A DNA stretch of 64,000 nucleotides from Tubulanus polymorphus. Taxonomy: Eukaryota; Nemertea; Palaeonemertea; Tubulaniformes; Tubulanidae. The notes beneath the pieces were generated by a model. That model was not told where the DNA came from. It was given only the letters and a program-made list of their open reading frames with translations, and did not search any database. The position numbers and the translations under genes were made by a program. The stretch lies in contig NC_134031.1 of the NCBI RefSeq assembly GCF_964204645.1, positions 17,791,307-17,855,306 on the forward strand, in the 5' to 3' direction. Numbering within the stretch: position 1 is the stretch's first letter; every line of letters begins with the position of its first letter. This document shows, one piece after another, positions 47,301-60,100 of the stretch.

Positions 47301-50300
47301 ATGTACTCGGCTTGACTCGATGCGCCGAAAACACGAAACGGCTATTAGCGTCGATTGCGACGTTTAAAAGTTAAAACCGTAGAGAGACAATCGTTCGTTG
47401 CATTAGCCGAGTCTACTACATCGGATCCCGTGACATTTATACTAATTCGTTCGCAAACGCTTCTAAATTCGATCCCCGGCAATACGGTTTAATAGATATC
47501 TAGACCGCGCTTAATGGTGCGGGATACGTTCGATTCATACTCGGGCCTCGATCGCGAGATTCCATTATCTCGCGCATGCAACCCATGTTCCGTCTAAATG
47601 GGCCCCGATTGGAAACGGCGGGGAAAACGGTTGTTTAATCGATGCCGGTCGTTATTGAAAATCACAGCGTGTTCCTCATCGTTTTCAATGAATAGCTCGG
47701 GTTGTTTTTTGTATCGCTCGTTGAACGAAGTGACGCGCTGAATTTTCCATCCCCGATGCCTCGGATCCGGTCTAACGTTCCGCCGGCTTGAACGGCGATG
47801 AAAAAAATCTCTTAAAACAACGGATCCCCCCTTATTTCGGATATATATAAAATTTAATTTCACATCCTGTTAATGACCATGGTTGCGGTAAAATTTCTAT
47901 ATTTTCAGGCAATACCAGTTGAGTTGTAAGCAGGAACTGAGGCTGGATTTGCCTGTGCTGAGTTATACTTTACAATTGCGATTGCTCGAAGGCCAAACAC
48001 GCGCACACGGCAAAATGGTTGTTTCATCACAACAGAAAACACGTCGACAATTCGTGTCAAGGTCGTGGGACAACCTGTGCGCCTCTAATTGCACGGTTCA
48101 ACAACATGACCAGTCATATTCCACGGGGTTTTAGATTGATGAAATTCATTTCCACCGTCACGAGACGTCCTCATACAAGTTTTCGCCCGTCTGTCTCTCT
48201 CGTGCACGCGTTTGCTGGAATAACTGTTTATTTCATGTATAAACCGTGAACAGTATTCACGTACCAGTCTCTCGTCGTATATTCAATAATTCATTATGAT
48301 TGAGAGTCGTTGTATTGTAGATATGACATTAAGCTGTTATTCAGTCGTGCCTTGTTCCCCGACGACGAGATTAGAAACAATTACGTTCGCCCTCTTACGC
48401 GATCGTAATGGCCTTAATGCGTTTTTGAAATGAATTAGTCAGCTAGTTACGAAATTGAAAATGAACTTTTTTTCGCGTTTTTTTTTTTCGTATATAGCTA
48501 ATATAATGATCGCGTAATATAAATCCTCTCGTTCATCATCAATGACAATAAGATTAAAATTAATTTTGGCGCTGTAAAAACAGTTACAACAATGCTTATA
48601 TAAATTGATAGCTAGTTCGCGTTATTTTAGGGGTTCTGTGAGATTCGATATGCGCCACTACATCATCAAAATTGGAGTTTAAAAATATCAGTAACAATTG
48701 TGAAATCTCTTATTTTTGGTTGGTAAATTTTCGTGATTATTTTTTGAGATGATGTGCACTGTTATCAATATATCGGGGCTAGACTAGTTGCCAGTCAATT
48801 CAATTCAATTATCAATATATTCAAATCTAAAATAACTTTATTGATCCTTAATAATATATGATTTATATTATATCATCTATATATTCATTTCGTATTATTG
48901 TGGTATTAAGCGAAGAGTGTTATTTTTCAATGAACTTTCAAGTTATGGTTTTCTTGTATTTTTATTTTTCAGAGATCGGAACACCAAGCGCGACGAGAAC
49001 GTGCAGTCGTCGAGTCATCATTTACAAGGAGTTGAAGACAATTCTCGTTCGTCTCCTTCGCCGATTGATGTTAACGTTAATAATGAATACATTGTCCAGG
49101 GTATCCTACAAAACAATGATGTCTACATTCCTTTTAGTTTCCTCAACAAATATTTCGAGGTGAGTGTACAGTTCTGGTGACATGTAGCCCTAAAGCCTGA
49201 GTGTCCAGTGTACAGTTCTGGTAACATGTAGCCCTAAAGTCTGAGTGTCCAGTGTACAGTTCTGGTAACATGTAGCCCTAAAGCCTGAGTGTCCAGTGTA
49301 CAGTTCTGGTAACATGTAGCCCTAAAGCCTCAGTGTCCAGTGTACAGTTCTGGTAACATGTAGCCCTAAAGTCTGAGTGTCCAGTGTACAGTTCTGGTAA
49401 CATGTAGCCCTAAAGCCTGAGTGTCCAGTGTACAGTTCTGGTAACATGTAACCCTAAAGCCTGAGTGTCCAGTGTACAGTTCTGGTAACATATAGCCCTA
49501 AAGTCTGAGTGTCCAGTGTACAGTTCTGGTAACATGTAGCCCTAAAGCCTGAGTGTCCAGTGTACAGTTCTGGTAACATGTAACCCTAAAGCCTGAGTGT
49601 CCAGTGTACAGTTCTGGTAACATGTAGCCATAAAGCCTCAGTGTCCAGTGTACAGTTCTGGTGACATGTAACCCTAAAGCCTGAGTGTCCAGTGTACAGT
49701 TCTGGTAACATGTAGCCCTAAAGCCTGAGTGTCCAGTATACAGTTCTGGTGACATGTAGCCCTAAAGCTCGAGTGTCCAGTGTAGAGTTCTGGTGACATG
49801 TAGCCCTAAAGCCTGAGTGTCCAGTGTACAGTTCTGGTGACATGTAGACATGTCCCACACTTTAAACGATTTCTTGATGATGTGATGCCAATTTTGCCGA
49901 CGTAGATAGATGCAATACATTATTATAGAGCTACCAACTCATTCCTGATTGTCAGTATTTGCTTCTATTTTGTAACGAGAAATACTGATTAGATTTGTTT
50001 GATGTGTACAAAAATATGAAAGACATTACTGAGAGGGTCCTACTGTTGACTACTGATCAATTTGATCTTTTTCTTTCATATTTCAGTGAAATGTTACTGT
50101 AAAAATATCAATTAGTTACTGATAGCACTACACAGAGGTTGGGTACCCTGTTATTTTGATCACATTGATACATTTGTCATTGGTCGTTCGTCATTTCTAT
50201 TTAAGGTCTGACCTCTGAATATATCAGCCCATATAAATATATATATATATATATCCCTTACATTTGAAGAGTATTTGTTCACAATGTAACAATCCTTTGT

Positions 50301-53300
50301 TTTTCGCCTGCAGTTAGAATTGTTTCGCGTCGGAACGGATGAAAATAATAGATCCGAATAACAATATATTCTATTACGATTCATTTTCCCGAAGCGGCTT
50401 TCAAGGTTTTATAAAAAGAGAACCCGTCGGCTGCTACTGACTATAACGATATTCATTTCACAGTTTCACTAGTATTAGCTGCTGCTGCTGCTGCTGCTGC
50501 TGCACTTAGATATTCATTTTCTTCGATCTATTACAAATGAATTTCATACGATACGCTCTAGAAAGCGCCTGCGGCGAGTGAATATGAAACTGATTCTGAA
50601 TTCTATACCTCTCTTCGCGTGCCCTATAGCACGATTTTACTGATGATGATAAGTTTTTTTCCATCATTGTTCGCAAATAGATAGTCATGATGCAATGTTT
50701 TGCAAAACACATTTCCGTTTCCAACGTTTCGGCATGTTTTCTGTTCGTTCATATCGAATTTATTGAACTATTATTGAATAATTTGAAATATTGAATTTCT
50801 AAGTAGGCGTACGCTGTCAAACGCGGTTAAATCATCATCGTAAAAGTGGTCACATCATTTAGGTCTATTTTCCGGACCCAATTTGCCTGTCATTGGGAGA
50901 GACGTACAACATCAATTTAAACAACCGTTAATGTTTTTACCTCAGACGTTTCTGATGGATCCTTCCAACCATCTTCAGAGTTTGTTTCAAATGGAAATAG
51001 ATATATAAATGAACTTTAAAGATGGGAAGAAATAAAGATTAAGATTTTTTTTTTTATAATAGGCATTTCAAAATGGAAGGGAACAGGAAAAAAATTTGAA
51101 ATAAAATATTTTTAATTATTTGATTAATCCCCCCCCAAAAAAATTATTTTTTGACAAAAATCAGAGTATATTAATTAACTTTAAAGATGGGTGGAAGTGA
51201 AGATTAAATTTTTTTTATAATAGACGTTTCAAAATGGAAGGGAACAGGGAAAAAATGAAAAAAAAAATATCTTTAATTATTTGATTAATTCACCCCAAAA
51301 TTTTTTTTTTATGAAAAAAGTTTTTTTATTAGTGTGATGACTTAAACAGAATTCTTGGTGGCAGATCTGTTATTTGAAAAATAATTTCTAAGCCTAAGTT
51401 TCATTCAGATCTCATTCATTTTCAGGTTTATGGCCGAATAATCCAGCAGGACGGTATACCGCGATTCGAGTGGCAGCACAGTTATTCCACGTTTTATCGG
51501 CCGACGAAAAAATACACGACCGACGGCATTTTCATGACGTTTAATCACTACAACGTAGAAGTTCGCGACCGCGTGAAATGTATCAGCGGACAGGAAGGTC
51601 AGTTACATTGAAGAAAATAATGAACATTTCGTGGAGAAAGTCTCCCACTGGCCTGAAAGCTGAAAGCCACTGACCTGGAAAACTCAAGGAATTATAGAAA
51701 ATGAGAAAAAAATCATAAATTTGACAAACTTGACCAAAAACTAGGAAAACTCAGGGAATTATAAAAAATGAGAAAAAAATCAGGGAATTTGACAAATTTT
51801 ACCAAATAACCTGGAAAAATCAGGGAATTCCGATAATGTTATTGACAGCATGTTTCTTTATTAACGCGTGAATCAATAAAAATGTCGGGTATTCTCCTAA
51901 AACTCCCCTATCCTGTTAGGTGAAAAAGAATACTGGATAGAAAACTGATTCCACGAGATATTTTTCTTCTGTAATCTCGGGCACTTGCGGCTTTACCCCC
52001 AAAATGATAATATCACAGTTACATCGCTTATCACTAGAGATATGATACGGCGGTAATCAGTTCATTATCGCCGTACAAAGAGTGAAACATCACCGTTCAA
52101 CGCGGTGAATCTTATTTCTTTCAATTCGTTCGTAATGCGCGATTTTTTTCGCAACGCATTGCGCTAGCGCCGGGGTTTATTCCGATTGATGCGGCGTGTT
52201 ATCGATACCTCGTCCGTCGATGTAAACTGATACGACGCTGACATTGTCGCCAGGTATCGGAATCGTCTCCGGTTCTCGCAACGCGATCTTTATTAACATC
52301 GTCTCCGCAAATCGCGATCACGAAGATAAAGCCGGTTTCTTTTTTTTTTAAGACGCGAAGGATTAGATTTGCGCGGTGTCGTTTACGTCAGACAAAACTT
52401 GTTTTCATCTGAACCACGGTTTAGATGAGCACACGGAAAAAAACTTAACTAAAAAGTCGAATGTTTATGTAACTAGTGACGGAGCAAATTTTCTAACGAC
52501 ATGAAATTCATTTTTGACCTGAAATAATACGATCTGCTTTATATAGTATATAGTAAACCATACCTAACACGGACAAACTGGCACCGGCAAAATTGGTCCG
52601 AGACAAGGATATGAAAATACATTAAGAAGTCAGAAACATGAATTTGTTTTTATCTGAGTTGGTCGAGGTTTAGTGTAATATTACTAATATCAAAAATTCA
52701 TAAAGACTATGGACTCAGTTCCACAGTTGGGAGTTAGACTTAACTCTGAGTTAAACATAGTTCATTTTCATTAAGTTAAACTCGGATTAAAATCTTAACT
52801 CCTGTGGAACTGGACAACTGAATTTTTGCTAATATGTATGCCAGATGGGAATCTCACAGGTGATGGTTTGACAAACTGTCGGTCTGTTTACTAATAAATG
52901 ATTTATCGGATATATCCCACGGCTTGTACTGCTATATTTGCGGCAGATTTATCAATATGAGAAGTATGGGTTGAATTTTATAAGAGGTTAGGATGCCTTT
53001 TAAGCAGAGAAAGTTCCTTCTCAGGGCCATTGTAGTTATCAGAAAATTAACCTTCTTTGTATAACTTAAAACATACCCTTTTTTGGTTCTTGGGCTTCAG
53101 TGAGCCTTACCTTATGTGCCTTATTCTTGTACTGTACTGTCTCGGTCTGTGCATAGACATACTAGTTTATGTGTCCATGGTCTGTGTGTTTGTCTTTCAG
53201 CTCCTCAGCTCCGTTAATAGCGGGTCGATCTTGATGAAACATGGGTACAATGTTAGTATGGTGGTCTAGTTGTGCAGTGCGAAAGATGGGCCGAGTGTGC

Positions 53301-56300
53301 CACCTAGCGGCATAACTAGGCACTAAAAACATTGTTTTTTTTCAGCAACATAACCTGGAATAGACCTCATAACTGAGGATCAGGGATGAAAAGTCAAAAG
53401 ATGAAATTTAGCTATTGGCCCTTGATACGACATTTCCAAAATGCAGTGGGAACTAACACATGGTAACGTTCGGAGTTCAAGTCTTAGCTCGAGAACCGTT
53501 GTCGCCTCTGTCCATACTCTTATTCCATCTTCAGTAGACTGCCATGTGGTAAATTTTGTTTCCAATCAAAATCATGTTTCCAATCAGACCAGTAAATATA
53601 CACATACACTTGTCTGCGATGTCATACATACCGGTGCCGGTTAAACTTTCGTCTCGTCACAAAGCTCGATGTCAGTCGAATGCGGACAAGATTTATGATA
53701 CATCGATTGTATAATATCGTCATCGTCGCAGTTTTAACAGCCATAAATCATTCGTTTAATCTCACCTTCAACTGTGTCGAATTCTACGCCGTTCGAAGTG
53801 TCACTTGGGAACGTTGCGACAACCGCCCTTGCGCCCGCGTCTCCCGAGACAGTTATTGAAACGAATTTCGAAATTGTTTGCAACGCAATTTACAATTTGT
53901 CGTCGCTTTTTATCGGTTATTATGAAATTAAGGCTTATCGGTTGTAATTCATTCGAGGTTTTATTTTGACAGCAACGTCAGTTCGTATCGATAATGGTCT
54001 TATTATAAAGCGAAATTGATAAAAACATTGATACCGCACGCTCAACGCGATATCGGTAGCAATTCGATTATCAAACATTGTTTGTTTCAACAGATTTCTC
54101 CATGTTTTCGAACAGCCTTTCTCCATGTTTTCGAACAGCCTTTCTCCATGTTTTCGAACAGCCTTTCTCCATGTTTTCGAACAGCCTTTCTCCATGTTTT
54201 CGAACAGCCTTTCTCCATGTTTTCGAACAGCCTTTCTCCATGTTTTCGAACAGCCTTTCTCCATGTTTTCGAACAGCCTTTCTCCATGTTTTCGAACAGC
54301 CTTTCTCCATGTTTTCGAACAGCCTTTCTCCATGTTTTCGAACAGCCTTTCTCCATGTTTTCGAACAGCCTTTCTCCATGTTTTCGAACAGCCTTTCTCC
54401 ATGTTTTCGAACAGCCTTTCTCCATGTTTTCGAACAGCCTTTCTCCATGTTTTCGAACAGCCTTTCCCCATGTTTTCGAACAGCCTTTCTCCATGTTTTC
54501 GAACAGCCTTTCTCCATGTTTTCGAAAAGCCTTTCTCCATGTTTTCGACCAGCAGTTTTGGACGCGGCCAAATCAGGAGCCTAAAAATATAGTTCGAAAT
54601 TGATCGAAAATGAACCAATTTTTACAATGTAAGGAAGTAGGAATTTATTTACATTCCAACCATTTCCGTTGTATATGGCGGGAGGATATAGAATATATAT
54701 GTATACAATATTTACAAAACTGTGTAAACAATATTTACAGAACTTTTCTTATTGAAATATAATGAAGTTATTTATTTATTGGTCATACACTAACTTACAA
54801 TATACTAACTATTGGAGGGATCTACATATGTCTAAGACTGAGTGCTTGTCACGCCATCTGGTGGCATAGCTGGTGTTGCAGCTATGATGATACTGACGAA
54901 TTAAAAGTTCAATACCGTAACTAAAGGGTTACTCGGTATAGCCATCGGGCGAGTTTCATGATTTAAGCGATTTAAGATTTCTAACTATACGTCGATGTTT
55001 TCGTTTGATTATGACGGCGATCGGGTGTCGATCGAAATACGACGCGATTCGTGATTTGAAAAACAATTTGCGGCGAAATCGGTCGCCGACGTCGGATGAT
55101 TGTGGATTTTCTAGCTCGCTTAACTAGACACTATCATTTAATGCCGGAATACCGAAATGGAGCGCTGTTGCGCCGATGAGATCTATCAATTCCGCCATGC
55201 GCGCCGGTTAATCCCATGTCATAAATTCACTAGTAGTTCGTCGTAGATTTGACATTATCACTGGTGTATATCGTAGATTATGATTGAAGACTCGCTAGGT
55301 TCGATCTGGCAGCCATTAATTCAGCCAGTTGACTTGTTGATCGCCTGAGTTTTTACGCAATTAACTGCGATACCCGTATTTTATTTACATTTAAGCCTGA
55401 TAATTATTGCCTCGAGGGGAGTTGTTCAATCAGGAGGATTTAGACTTTGCTATTTTGTAGTTAAGTTATTATTTAACGCATCCAGAGTTAACCCTTTCGG
55501 TGCATCTACACCACAATGCGGTGTATAATTGGTGATGGACTTTGCTAGTACACCGCACCATGATGTATTGATATTATTAGTAATTAGTTTTTATCTAATA
55601 AAAGATGGCAGTACCTGTCGAACATAGTGAAATACAATTAACTAACAATACTCCGCACCATGGTGCAGATTCACTATAGCGGTATGTCCGTTGTTCAACA
55701 CACTGGGGTGGAATTTTTTTCTTCAATTTGCAAATTATCTCAAACACTATCGAGCTCTAATTAGTGCTGAAAGAGCACTAAAATAGTTTAGGGAGTGGAA
55801 TAGTTAGAAAAACGGTGAACAGTCGTAAGATCAAAGATCAAATACCGTAACCATTTTTTCGATCATGGAATCTTTCCTCATCAAATGACATTTGGGAATG
55901 CAACATCTGGTCGCTCTTGATCTCAGTTCACAGGGTTTGATGGCTCGAAGCAAATTAGTTTGAAAATTACTCAGTGTTTTTCAAATTCGGAGAAATCGAG
56001 TGATTAGAAAGGCGCATCAGTTCATTCAGCTCAATACAACATGATGATAAGTTATGTATGAATTTGAATAGAACTCGATATTAAACTGGGAATTGTCGAA
56101 GTCGTAGAATCAATTCCCTTCAATGACGTTTTCTTCAGAAGTCTATCTCCGTCCTTGTGTAGATGATGACGGCGTGAAAACTTAAGTTTCGATTATTTCG
56201 AAAGGCGTGGCAGCTTTTTCAACGAGTGTCTTTGTTCTAAGTACGCTCAAACGTGAATTGTGTGAGAGCTTTTCTAATGATTTTTTCCATTCGATGAAAA

Positions 56301-57078
56301 AAGAAAGCGGATAATTCTCTGGAATTTATTTCTCTCTATATATACCAGTATGAACATGGCGCATTCATCCGTCTGCCCACAAACATGGGAGCTGATTTCT
56401 GCTGTGAACTAATGGCATGCAATTTCCGTTTGATTGCCTGTGCCAAATAAGACCTAATAGATCAAAATGGTAGCAGATAATTGTCTTATCAAGACATTTT
56501 GCTCTGAATCATTGGTTTTGTCACGATGTTTGGTCAAAACTGGATTCTGCTTCAGCGTTTAACCCTTTCAGTGCATCTACACCACGGTGCGGTGTATTAA
56601 TTGATGATGGACTTTGCCACCACAGTTGTAGTTTATAAGTGCTATTAGTAATTAGTTTTTATCTATATTGAAAGATGGCAGCACCTATCAAACAATGTTA
56701 AATATTGATAACTAACAATACACCGCACCATGGTGTAGACGCATTACAGTGGAACCTCGTTATACCGAACTTCAAGGGACCAGAAAGCGGTATGCTTTGT
56801 TAATGAGCACACGGGGGTAGAATTATTTCAAATTTTCTCCAGCGCTTGAGGGTATTATTTAGTCTGAAAGGGTTGATATGTCACCTACTACACAATAGCT
56901 CATGCAGTCTCGGGTTCAAGAAAAAAAGGAGGAATTTAATAAGGAAGATGCTAGCCTGCTAGCCTGAAGATGACAGTTGAAGTTTAATTTCCTCCACTGT
57001 TCAATTTGCTTACGTTCTGCCGCCAGTATTTGCCGAGGCAATTCAAGTGTCAAACGCGATGTTGATCAAGTCGATATT

Positions 57079-57177
<99 letters not shown>

Positions 57178-60100
57178 AACTGCGACTAGTTTTGTTTCGG
57201 GAAATGCAGTGCAAAATATTTTTATACACTACAATTGAGAGCACGAAAGAAGAATAGCGTTGTTTTGATGCGATAAAAAATATATTGAATTCCAATCAAC
57301 AGAAATTTATGGAGCTCAAACGTAAATGCATAGAAATAAGACGCGTCATCGACTGGCTTTTGATCTGTCTGATCAGAGTTTGTGTTCGCAAGTCATACAA
57401 CGCTGATATAAACAAACAGCAGTCTTTGTTGACAAATTAGATCCAGTTTCAGCTGAAATAGAGGAGAGATTTCAGAAAGATACATGAAAAATGTCCGTAC
57501 AAGGGCGGATTTAGGGGGCGGACCGGGTGATCCACCCCCTTTGAAATTCGAATGCGCCCTCTAAAAAGTCTGGAAACTTTTGTGCAAAGAAAATTCTAGA
57601 AGGAAAAATAGATTAATCCAAATGGGTCGTGATTAGGGCCAGAAAAGCCCCTTCTTGGTCCTAGATTTTCTGTCGTAGGGCCACCAGAAGACCACACTAA
57701 TTTTTGTGCTTGCAGCCCTGACGTTGCCGAATCAGCTGTTTTCAAATTAAGTGCCCATTGCAATTTTCAGGTCGACCTCCTTCGAAGAATCGTAGGTCCG
57801 CCCTTGCTGTTTAGGGTAAATCATTAACAATTGATTCATTTCTCGATATTTGTTGAAATATTTTTCAAAGTACGAATGAGTTTACTATGAACTTACTCAT
57901 CATCTTCAATCTCGTAGTCGTCGGCGTTCCAAGTCGGATCATTTTTCAGATCATCAACGTACTCTGAATCTTCGTCTTCCTCTTCGTCGCTGTATTCTGG
58001 TGGCGGTGGTTTTAGAATGTTACACTGTACACTGGCGTTCTTCGTCATTTGAAGTACTTGTACAAATTTGTGATCTCGACGCGGTTTCAGGTTGCACTGC
58101 GTGCCCCTTGATTTTCTAGCCTGAAAAATTAATGATCGTCTAATGAGACTGTTTGGTCCGGATCCGGCCCGAGTCAAATTTGGAAGATAATTTGAATATT
58201 TTGAAAAATTCCACCCTTGTGTGTTGAATAACGGGAATACCGCTATAGTGCGTCTACACCACGGCGCGGTGTATCGTTAGTTACTAGTATTTCACTATGT
58301 TTGACAGGTGCTGCCATCTTTCAATAGAGATAAAAACTAATTACTAATTACATCAATACACTGCAGTGCGGTGTACTAGCAAAATCCATCACCGATTTAT
58401 ACACTGCACTGCGGTGTAGACACACTGAAAGGGTTAAGTATAGTTCAATTAGTTCATTTCCTTTAGTAAAATACTAACCAAGTACAAGTACTGGTTATCA
58501 CTCCAAACAATGGAATTATTTGTTAGATTTTATATGATTAGGAATCAATGATTTTGTTTCGAAAAGTGACTTACGATGTAAATCTGAGTGGACTGTGTAC
58601 GATATGGCAGGGATCCATCGGACGCGAATGATTGCAGAGACGTCGATGTCCATTTTGATTTCTTTTCCTGAAATGTATAATGATCGTTCTGAATCCGTGC
58701 TCTAATGAGGACTCCGTAGTCGACTGCGGCAATCGCGGATTCTACATGTCGCGAAGTGAAAATCCACCGGACTGCAACAGCGCATTATTTCGCGACAACG
58801 ATTCTGGATTTCTGTTCAGATTCAATTGAAATCTGTCCATAATTTCCTTAAATTCAACGAATGATGAACAAAAAACGACGAAATGAACCAGAAATGAACC
58901 AACCCGCGTTTATCTTCGCCACACTTGAGAACTATATAATAAGATTTCGCGTGAAATTCTGACAACACAGAAAACCTCGCGTAAAATCATCTAGTTCGAA
59001 AAAATCTACTTACGATGTTAACCTGGGTAGATTGTGTACGGAATTTCTTCGGCGGTTCTGATTGTGGCGTAAATGGAAAAAGGGATGATATCGACGCCTG
59101 TTGTATTGGAATCGTAGGAAAAATTATATCACACGCGATTGCACCTTGGTCCGCCGAGTCATGCCTCCGTCGTTTATGTGGGTTCGGGATTGTGTCGTTT
59201 GCTTCGTCGTCAAACTATAGAAGGAATACATAAGATTAAAAATACGTTAAGATGTATTTTTGATAAGATACTTGACAGGTGGCCTGACTTCATTCTCTGG
59301 GGCCAATTGAATCTTTTTGAATATAGACTTTAGTGGAAATATAGCATCGAAAATGAGATTCAAACCCAGTCAGGTAAACTGGAAGTTATTTAGGAACATT
59401 AGGAAGTCCTATAAGTGAGAGACATTCTCTTGTATTTTCACTCAGCAACGTATGACCTACTTTCTTCACTGATGAGTTTACACAGATCTGAGTAAAATGT
59501 AATGGTAAATAAAATTGAGCTTACTGATAATTCATCCGCTGTATCAGTCGAAGCATTGGAAGCTTGTTCTTCATGATTTTCTTTTTCCGCTGCTAATGAA
59601 AGTGTAGGTATTGCGTCCGCTTTTAAACGTCTTTTGGTGAAAAATCCTAACGATTCCGCGACGCTTTTGTCCTCGTAACAGTCCGTAGTGAAATGCGCCG
59701 AACAAAGTTGAGCGTATCTCGACGGTATCCATGTTGCCTCGCGTCCGCAACTTTTAATCCATATTTTCAGCAATTTCTCATCTTTCGGAAATTGATGTAA
59801 CGAAACTTTCGATCCCGTTTGACCACCACAGCTACGGTTTTGACACCCTGCTACTGAACAGCAGTTAACCATTTTAAAAATAAATAGTTATTAACCAACA
59901 ATTAAAGAGTTGACAAAGAAGTTTACAACATGGATTTTACTGAGTTATATCTATGTGTGCTATAACTGCCAGTAGCTAGCATTATTAGAGTATATAGGGC
60001 AAATACTATATGCTGTGTATGCTGTATAGGGTAATACATAGAAATCTATGATGTCAGCATTCAGTGTATTATCAGCACACCTAGTGGGTGTCTGCGAAAT

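Noticed and set aside
47909-48134. Possible extra GLCE exon after the acceptor at 47901-47908
   Set aside because: Exon 1 joins exon 2 directly in frame (AG + A). Using this segment needs a 17-base exon that shifts the frame, or runs into TAG with no donor.
49164-49850. CRISPR-like array
   Set aside because: Units are directly contiguous with no unique spacers, in an animal intron; it is a minisatellite.
53935-54618. Six overlapping open frames of 135-227 codons
   Set aside because: A 23-bp unit without stops keeps every frame open; not evidence of a protein.
56977-57295. Ile-Tyr repeat open frames
   Set aside because: Translation of the TA dinucleotide run.
59015-59333. Plus-strand open frames over the THAP gene
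   Set aside because: They are shadows of THAP exon 2, which has matching splice sites and frame on the minus strand.
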